DNA from: an uncultured Alphaproteobacteria bacterium
Lineage (GTDB): Bacteria; Pseudomonadota; Alphaproteobacteria; RF32; CAG-239
Direction of reading: 5' to 3'
Length of the DNA: 38,080 nucleotides
Assembly (NCBI GenBank): GCA_944391465.1
Contig: CALXTS010000018.1
Location: 1-38,080 of the forward strand
Position numbers and translations under genes: made by a program. Shown here one piece after another: positions 32,528 through 38,080 of this stretch (position 1 is the first letter of the stretch; every line of letters starts with the position of its first letter). The notes beneath the pieces are model-generated. The model made no database searches, had not been told where the DNA came from, and saw nothing but the letters and a program-made list of their open reading frames with translations.

Positions 32528-33577
32528 ATGCATGAATTTATTGATAAAGCGGTTGAAACACACAATCTTACAAAAGATGAACTTGTTTTTCTGCTTAACA
32601 GTAACAAACAAATTGCAAAAGATTTGCTAAAAGCTGCTGATGAGGTTCGAAAACGCTTTGTCGGAGATGAAGTTCATCTTCGCGGATTAATCGAATTTTC
32701 AAATATTTGTAAAAACAACTGCCTTTACTGCGGCATCAGAAAAGATAATCGCAATGCAACAAGGTATCGTATGCAACCCGATGAAATCATTTTTTTAGCC
32801 GAGCAAGCTAAAAAATATGGTTTCAAAACTATTGTTATGCAATCGGGAGAAGATCTCTTTTTTACAACTGAGCGTATGTGCTATATCATTTCAAATATAA
32901 AAAAATTAGATATGGCCATAACTCTCAGTATTGGTGAAAAATCTTTTGAAGAATATCAGGCTTATAAAGAAGCCGGAGCTGATCGCTATTTACTCAGAAT
33001 TGAAACAACTGACAAAGAATTGTATCATCGTCTTGACCCAGGAATGAGTTGGGAGAATCGTAAACGTTGTTTAGAAGACTTAGCCGTTTTGGGTTATGAA
33101 GTCGGTTCCGGTTCTATGGTCGGACTGCCTAATCAAACTATCTCTTCTATTGCCGATGATATCTTATTTTTCAAAGAAATGAATATTGATATGGCGGGCA
33201 TCGGTCCGTTTATCCCGCATAAAGATACACCTTTAGCTAATGCTACCGGACGAGCATTTGCTTTATCCTTAAAAACAATGGCGCTTACACGGCTTTTGCT
33301 TCCCGATATTAATATTCCGGCAACAACTGCCATGGAAGCCCTTGACCCCAACGGCAGAATTATTGCTTTGCAAAGCGGTGCTAATGTCATTATGCCTAAT
33401 GTTACCGGATGTGAATACAAAAAATTTTACGAACTCTATCCTGGAAAAACAGATATTAATGATACGCCCCTACATTGCAAAACCGATATCGGCATTAAGA
33501 TTAACGCAATCGGACGCACCATCGGAAAAGGATATGGGAATCGCGGAGATTTCTTAAAAAATGTAAGTAATCTTTAA
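32528..33577 (+). CDS. hydE: [FeFe] hydrogenase H-cluster maturase HydE
   Basis: The 349-residue radical SAM protein has the cluster motif CKNNCLYCG near residue 62, preceded by VHLRGLIEFSNI as is typical of HydE, and the RYRMQPDEI segment. The family works with HydG and HydF to build the 2Fe subcluster of [FeFe] hydrogenase. It begins three bases after mnmA and is probably co-transcribed. HydG lies 1.8 kb downstream. Confidence 0.93.
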   Translation: MHEFIDKAVETHNLTKDELVFLLNSNKQIAKDLLKAADEVRKRFVGDEVHLRGLIEFSNICKNNCLYCGIRKDNRNATRYRMQPDEIIFLAEQAKKYGFKTIVMQSGEDLFFTTERMCYIISNIKKLDMAITLSIGEKSFEEYQAYKEAGADRYLLRIETTDKELYHRLDPGMSWENRKRCLEDLAVLGYEVGSGSMVGLPNQTISSIADDILFFKEMNIDMAGIGPFIPHKDTPLANATGRAFALSLKTMALTRLLLPDINIPATTAMEALDPNGRIIALQSGANVIMPNVTGCEYKKFYELYPGKTDINDTPLHCKTDIGIKINAIGRTIGKGYGNRGDFLKNVSNL

Positions 33578-33585
33578 TTTTATAT

Positions 33586-34377
33586 CTAAAGTTCTTCCAG
33601 TTTTTTGATATACGCAATATCATTCAGCCATGGTTCTATCCCTATCGGCGTTCCGTGTCCGGTTTCCATGGTTATTATCGCTTCTTTTGAAGTATAATTA
33701 TTAAGAAGTCTTCTTAAATCATAATTTCCCTCGCCATAATGCAAATGTTTGTCCAAGACTTCGTCTGATAACCCATCGCAAAGGTGATACATATCCGGTT
33801 CTAACTTCTCATAGGCTTCTAAATCCGTCCAGACATCCCTTTTATAATGGTTGGCTGCACAAACGGCATGTGAGAAATCGAGGCAAAACTTACAACCCGT
33901 TTCATCTTTAAGCATTCTTATTTGCTCCGGCGATGTTCCGTGTAAGTTTTTATTGGTTGATGTGCACATATATGGCAAGTTTTCTACGGCAATCCTTTTA
34001 TCATTTATCATCTTAAATTGGCGAATACTTTCTTCAAGATATTTATTTCCCTCTCCGTTACCGGCATGAAGGATAATAATCTCCGAATTAAACATATCGG
34101 CAAAATCTTGAGAATCTTTCAACTTTTTGCAATTGCTTTCATAGGAATCCGGATTTCCGGTATCTAATCCAAATTTTGAATGCGGAGCATGAATAATCAC
34201 CGGAAGATTTCCGATTTCTCTTTTTAAAAGTTTTCCAGTCGTTTCAAAAGAATCTGTTAACGCAAACAGCTCAATATAATCAAATTTTCCTTCTTTGACC
34301 GCTGCTACACAATCTTGAAAAAAACAAGGATTTTTTAAAACGTCTGCCGACCAAATTTTAATTCCGAATTTTCTCAT
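33586..34377 (-). CDS. TIM-barrel sugar isomerase/AP-endonuclease-family-2-like protein
   Basis: The 263-residue protein has the xylose-isomerase-like barrel pattern. It includes VIIHAPHS (about 60), IIILHAGNGEGN (about 100), IAVENLPYM with a metal-ligand Glu (about 130), CLDFSHA with Asp and His (about 180), HLCDGLS and METGHG at the end. These are metal ligands of the family. The substrate cannot be deduced. It starts one base after queH, so the pair is an operon placed between hydE and TM1266. Confidence 0.8.
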   Translation of the reverse strand: MRKFGIKIWSADVLKNPCFFQDCVAAVKEGKFDYIELFALTDSFETTGKLLKREIGNLPVIIHAPHSKFGLDTGNPDSYESNCKKLKDSQDFADMFNSEIIILHAGNGEGNKYLEESIRQFKMINDKRIAVENLPYMCTSTNKNLHGTSPEQIRMLKDETGCKFCLDFSHAVCAANHYKRDVWTDLEAYEKLEPDMYHLCDGLSDEVLDKHLHYGEGNYDLRRLLNNYTSKEAIITMETGHGTPIGIEPWLNDIAYIKKLEEL

Positions 34378-34378
34378 T

Positions 34379-34921
34379 TTACTCCTTTACATGCCGTGGT
34401 TTGCACCCGCAATAATCTTGCGAATAAAGATTCAGCTCTTTTATTAATTTGTTGCGCAATTCCTGCATACCGCCTTTTCTTCCCTCAATTTGAAGATACG
34501 GAACACCCGTTTGCAAAGATGCTTGCTCTGCTGCCAGATTAACCTGATTGATATCTTTATACCGAGAAACACCTAATACCGATGCGACCGCCTTATAACC
34601 GTTATTTTTTGCATATTCCATTACTCTTTTCAGGCGCATTTCAAAACAAATACTGCACCTTTTATCTCTCTCAGGCAAATTTTCCAACCCTTTGGCTAAT
34701 TCACACCAACGTTCATTATCATATTCCAAACTGATAAACGGAACTCCGTATTTTTCACAAAGGCGTTGATTTTCTTCTCGGCGTTTTTCATATTCTTCGT
34801 ATGGTCTGATATTCGGATTGTAAAAAACAACGGCAAATTTTTCCTTGGCTTCTGCTAATTTTGAAATAACAGCACAAGAACAAGGTGCGCAACATGACAA
34901 CAATAAAAACTTTTCCGACAT
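34379..34921 (-). CDS. queH: Epoxyqueuosine reductase QueH
   Basis: The 180-residue protein has the cysteine pattern of QueH (DUF208): a LSCCAPC segment at residues 8-14, CSICF near 93 and YCGC near 172. It also has the YNPNIRPYEEYEKR segment. It reduces epoxyqueuosine to queuosine at the last step of tRNA wobble modification, using a 4Fe-4S cluster and a further iron. It replaces the cobalamin-dependent QueG in many anaerobes. Confidence 0.93.
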   Translation of the reverse strand: MSEKFLLLSCCAPCSCAVISKLAEAKEKFAVVFYNPNIRPYEEYEKRREENQRLCEKYGVPFISLEYDNERWCELAKGLENLPERDKRCSICFEMRLKRVMEYAKNNGYKAVASVLGVSRYKDINQVNLAAEQASLQTGVPYLQIEGRKGGMQELRNKLIKELNLYSQDYCGCKPRHVKE

Positions 34922-35008
34922 ATCTTTCCTTTTATCAATTTTTTGCTTAACTTATGCCAAAAGCAGAATAATTGCAACAAATATTACCTTTTCATTTTTG
35001 ACCATATC

Positions 35009-35036
35009 TTGCAAAAAAAATATTTTTTCTTATACT
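35009..35036 (+). promoter_or_regulatory. Promoter of TM1266-hydG
   Basis: TTGCAA (35009-35014), a 16-base AT-rich spacer and TATACT (35031-35036) lie 33 bases before the TM1266 start. Confidence 0.55.
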
Positions 35037-35069
35037 ACCTTTATAATTGTTATTTTTAAGGAGATAATC

Positions 35070-35321
35070 ATGGAAAGTCGTGTTGCTATTATCGGAATCA
35101 TTGTTGAAAATATGGAATCCGTGGCTGAGCTTAATTCTATTTTACATGAATATTCAAATTATATTATCGGGCGTATGGGTATTCCTTACCGCCAAAAAAA
35201 ACTAAATATCATCAGTATTGCCGTTGATGCTCCTCAAGATACCATCAGTGCTTTGGCCGGAAAAATCGGAAAACTTTCCGGTGTTAGCGCCAAAACGGCA
35301 TTCTCCGGCGTATGCGGATAA
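35070..35321 (+). CDS. TM1266 family iron-only hydrogenase system regulator
   Basis: The 83-residue protein matches the TM1266 family: an RVAIIGIIVEN strand, a YIIGRMGIPYR segment and a C-terminal KLSGVSAKTAFS. These small ferredoxin-like (ACT/NikR-like) proteins lie beside [FeFe] hydrogenase maturation genes and are presumed regulators. The ATG at 35070 follows AAGGAG; a longer open frame from 34845 is not used. hydG follows 100 bases downstream. Confidence 0.9.
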   Translation: MESRVAIIGIIVENMESVAELNSILHEYSNYIIGRMGIPYRQKKLNIISIAVDAPQDTISALAGKIGKLSGVSAKTAFSGVCG

Positions 35322-35421
35322 ATCTTTCTTATTGCATCTTCTGCAAAGATTGATTATATTGCCTCCCGAATTGTTTTAACTGACGGGGAAGATTTTCTGA
35401 CCCATAAGAAGGTAATTTATA

Positions 35422-36840
35422 ATGTATAATCCTAAGTCTATGAAGGCAGAGGAATTTATCTGCCATGAGGAAGTTTTAGATACTCTGCGCTATGCAGATA
35501 CTCATAAAAATAATCTTGAATTAATCAATCAAATTTTAGATAAAGCGCGATTGCGCAAAGGTCTTTCGCATCGAGAAGCGATGATTTTGCTTGATTGTGA
35601 TATCCCTGAAAAAAATCAAGAGATTTTTGCTTTGGCCGAGCAGATTAAAAAAGATTTTTACGGCAATAGAATCGTTATGTTTGCGCCGCTGTATCTTTCA
35701 AACTATTGCGTCAACGGCTGTGTCTATTGCCCTTATCATGCTAAAAATAAGCATATCGCCCGAAAAAAACTGACACAAGAAGAACTTGTGCGTGAAGTTA
35801 CCGCGTTGCAAGATATGGGACATAAAAGATTGGCGATTGAAGCCGGTGAAGACCCCGTTAATAATCCTATTGAATATATTTTGGAGTGCATTAAAATAAT
35901 CTACTCCATAAAACATAAAAACGGAGCTATTCGTCGCGTAAATGTTAATATTGCGGCAACGACCGTTGAAAATTATCGTAAATTACATGAAGCCGGCATC
36001 GGTACCTACATTTTATTCCAAGAAACCTATCATAAAGAAAGTTACGAAAAACTACATCCGACAGGGCCAAAACATGATTACGCTTATCATACTGAGGCTA
36101 TGGACAGAGCTATGGAAGGCGGTATTGATGATGTCGGTCTTGGTGTATTGTTTGGTCTGGAACGCTATAGATATGAGTTTGCAGCCCTGTTAATGCATGC
36201 AGAGCATTTGGAAGCCGTTCATGGTGTCGGTCCGCACACAATCAGTGTACCGCGTATTAAACATGCTGATGATATTGACCCTTCCGCATTTGATAACGGA
36301 ATTGATGATGACATTTTTGCAAAATTAGTTGCTTGTATTCGTATTGCCGTTCCTTATACGGGAATGATTATATCAACCAGAGAAAGCAAGGCTTGCCGAG
36401 AAAAAATCATTCATTACGGGATTTCACAAATCAGCGGCGGTTCTAAAACCAGTGTCGGCGGATATGTCGAGCCGGAAGAAGATGACCATAAATCCGAGCA
36501 ATTTGATGTCAGCGACAAACGTACTTTAGATGAAGTTGTCCGTTGGTTGATGGAAATCGGATATATTCCGAGTTTTTGTACCGCTTGTTATCGTGAAGGA
36601 CGTACCGGAGATCGGTTTATGTCTCTTTGCAAAAACATGCAAATTCATAATTGTTGTTTACCTAATGCATTAATGACGCTTAAGGAATATCTGATTGATT
36701 ACGCCTCTCCAGAGACACAAAAAATCGGCGAAGAGCTTATTAAATGTGAACTTAATAATATTCCTAAAGATAAAGTTCGTAAAATTGCAGAAGATAATTT
36801 GCAAAACATTGAACAAGGAAAACGTGATTTCCGTTTTTAA
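35422..36840 (+). CDS. hydG: [FeFe] hydrogenase H-cluster maturase HydG
   Basis: The 472-residue protein has the radical SAM motif CVNGCVYCPYH (about 96), the ThiH-like barrel and a C-terminal domain with CTACYREGRTGDRFM (about 390), which binds the auxiliary cluster. HydG splits tyrosine to provide CO and cyanide for the H-cluster. Length is typical. A perfect terminator follows. Confidence 0.95.
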   Translation: MYNPKSMKAEEFICHEEVLDTLRYADTHKNNLELINQILDKARLRKGLSHREAMILLDCDIPEKNQEIFALAEQIKKDFYGNRIVMFAPLYLSNYCVNGCVYCPYHAKNKHIARKKLTQEELVREVTALQDMGHKRLAIEAGEDPVNNPIEYILECIKIIYSIKHKNGAIRRVNVNIAATTVENYRKLHEAGIGTYILFQETYHKESYEKLHPTGPKHDYAYHTEAMDRAMEGGIDDVGLGVLFGLERYRYEFAALLMHAEHLEAVHGVGPHTISVPRIKHADDIDPSAFDNGIDDDIFAKLVACIRIAVPYTGMIISTRESKACREKIIHYGISQISGGSKTSVGGYVEPEEDDHKSEQFDVSDKRTLDEVVRWLMEIGYIPSFCTACYREGRTGDRFMSLCKNMQIHNCCLPNALMTLKEYLIDYASPETQKIGEELIKCELNNIPKDKVRKIAEDNLQNIEQGKRDFRF

Positions 36841-36852
36841 AAGTTCTGATAA

Positions 36853-36876
36853 AAAGCCCCTCAATTGAGGGGCTTT
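36853..36876. terminator. Bidirectional terminator after hydG
   Basis: AAAGCCCCTCAA (36853-36864) and TTGAGGGGCTTT (36865-36876) form a perfect 24-base dyad with A- and T-rich flanks, serving hydG and the convergent gene at 36879. Confidence 0.9.
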
Positions 36877-36878
36877 AT

Positions 36879-38080
36879 TTAAACGCATTTTTTACATACA
36901 ATTTCTGTTGCTATCTCTGATGATTTAGATAAACATTCTTGATATTCAGATTCACAATCATACATCTCAGATTCGTAATTTGAATAGCATTGATCTAAAT
37001 CCGCATTATTTATTTCCGTACAATACGCACTCCAATCTACGGTTTCATCTGTATTAGAGCTGGCAGATGATAAACAACGTCCATAACTATCATTAGCTGT
37101 TCTTTCACACCAAGAGAGATTATCTTCCGCATTTTTCATACACTGTTCATAATCATCTTGACAGGCTGTAAGTTCTAAACATTTATAACATCCCGGATAA
37201 CCTGAAGCTTCAACAGATGTATCTGGATTATGACAAAACTGTCCATATCCGAATGGGCACCATGTATAACCGCGATTTGCCGTTGTATAAAGTTCTGTTC
37301 CAGAACAACTTTTTATATCTCTTACCCCGGGAAATGTTCCTGAAGGGCAATTATGTGTAATTTTTCCTTTACAACTAATCCATTCTCTCCCTTCATTAAC
37401 TTTAAAACTGCTTGTATCGCATTGATATGGCAAATAAAAGTAATAATTTGTTTTATCAATATAATTCCAATCATTATCATAATAATAATGCCTAATTTCT
37501 GTTGGTTCATCAGCACAAATCATAAACCCATTATCTGAATTTTCTCCATATTCAAGAGTACCTGCTGATATACATGTACCGGCATCCATATAGATATATG
37601 CAGAATCTCCATATGGTCTAAACCTTCCATTATAATCAACAGTTACACTATTATGCAATTCTATATTTTCCATACCATCTATTCCACTCTCTAAGGTAGC
37701 ATATGCTCCATTAAATTTTATTGTTCCACCATCAGCATACAAAGTTCCGTATAACCATAATGAATTATGTAAAGTTAATGTTCCTCCGCATCCATTGAAT
37801 GTTAAATCACCTTCCATATATGGATAAAAATTAACACTACTACAATCTCCAACACTCATTGAACCAAATACGTCTGGTGATAAACGTGAGCAAAGATTAC
37901 TTACTCCATCTAAATCCCCTGGAGTATAAACATCTCCTCCCCAAAGATACGCACTACCATAAAAATCCTCTGTCAAAACATAAGGACCATGTACCGTATT
38001 ATCAGAAATATAATCTGCGTCTGCTTGTCCTGATATTGGCGTATAACCTTGTTCTTTCAGTATACTTGAACATGTTGCGA
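36879..38080 (-). CDS. Cysteine-rich probable surface protein, N-terminus outside window
   Basis: The frame is open from the right edge to the stop, about 400 residues. A first part (to about residue 210) has a repeating Gly- and aromatic-rich pattern (LYADGGTIKFNG, LESGIDGMENIELHN) like a beta-helix or beta-roll surface domain. A middle part has CPSGTF, CPFGYGQFCHNPD and CYKC. The last 110 residues are helical, with Cys pairs spaced C-x6-C and C-x10-C (CQDDYEQC, CERTANDSYGRC, CTEINNADLDQC, CESEYQEC), suggesting disulfide-pinned helices in an oxidising compartment. No function is known to me. Composition is more AT-rich than hydG but CpG is present. Confidence 0.75.
   Translation of the reverse strand, partial: ATCSSILKEQGYTPISGQADADYISDNTVHGPYVLTEDFYGSAYLWGGDVYTPGDLDGVSNLCSRLSPDVFGSMSVGDCSSVNFYPYMEGDLTFNGCGGTLTLHNSLWLYGTLYADGGTIKFNGAYATLESGIDGMENIELHNSVTVDYNGRFRPYGDSAYIYMDAGTCISAGTLEYGENSDNGFMICADEPTEIRHYYYDNDWNYIDKTNYYFYLPYQCDTSSFKVNEGREWISCKGKITHNCPSGTFPGVRDIKSCSGTELYTTANRGYTWCPFGYGQFCHNPDTSVEASGYPGCYKCLELTACQDDYEQCMKNAEDNLSWCERTANDSYGRCLSSASSNTDETVDWSAYCTEINNADLDQCYSNYESEMYDCESEYQECLSKSSEIATEIVCKKCV

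Noticed and set aside
34845..35069. N-terminal extension of the TM1266 protein
   Set aside because: It runs over the start of queH and the promoter; ATG 35070 has AAGGAG.
1..38080. CRISPR array or rRNA genes
   Set aside because: No regularly spaced repeats of 25-40 bases and no rRNA-like sequence seen; the TGTGAA and CATTC repeats are too short and too few.

Overview
The window looks like a piece of an anaerobic, AT-rich alphaproteobacterial chromosome, probably an uncultured gut or host-associated lineage of the RF32/CAG-239 kind. This is inferred from gene content: the order nuoL-nuoM-nuoN-birA-rnj typical of alphaproteobacteria, DUF3768 and DUF6626-like genes, and maturation genes of an [FeFe] hydrogenase (hydE, hydG and a TM1266-type regulator) in the same stretch. 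No 16S or other phylogenetic marker was tested.

Region 1 (1 to about 7890) is an integrated mobile element that enters from the left edge and ends against the 3' end of rpsI. It holds the end of a radical SAM/SPASM protein, a serine resolvase with a res-like upstream region, two lipoproteins plus a DUF4105 (Lnb-type) envelope protein, DUF3768, an ankyrin protein translationally coupled to a DUF6626-like protein, a small protein with an HUH-nuclease-like motif, and a tyrosine integrase at the right end. Its most striking property is that I find not one CpG dinucleotide from base 1 to base 7894. The first CpG is in the last sense codon of rpsI, and CpG is common from there on. Two non-coding tracts in the element are densely folded: about 1208-1485, a chain of hairpins ending in an intrinsic terminator, and 6029-6234, which contains an 85-base unit with a closing stem, a hairpin and a perfect two-stem pseudoknot.

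Region 2 (7891-22430) is ordinary chromosome. It carries rplM-rpsI, mutS with a Nudix gene, a PhoR-like histidine kinase, a metallo-beta-lactamase-fold hydrolase, a YrbL-like kinase, RNase J, birA and three complex I antiporter-like subunits. The L, M and N subunits keep their fold and gene order but have lost most of the charged residues used for proton pumping.

Region 3 (22431-31245) holds tRNA-Lys(UUU), a 5'-truncated hisS, a proline iminopeptidase, a MerR-controlled cupin/flavoprotein pair, an ArsR-controlled zinc/cadmium-type P1B ATPase, an acetyltransferase, GtrA, Hsp20, YbaK and a lipoprotein. Operators can be seen at both the MerR and ArsR promoters.

Region 4 (31445-36840) is a maturation cluster: mnmA-hydE on the plus strand, then queH and a TIM-barrel isomerase on the minus strand, then TM1266 and hydG on the plus strand. 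HydF and the hydrogenase itself are not in the window. At the right edge (36879-38080) is the C-terminal part of a large cysteine-rich, probably surface-exposed protein.
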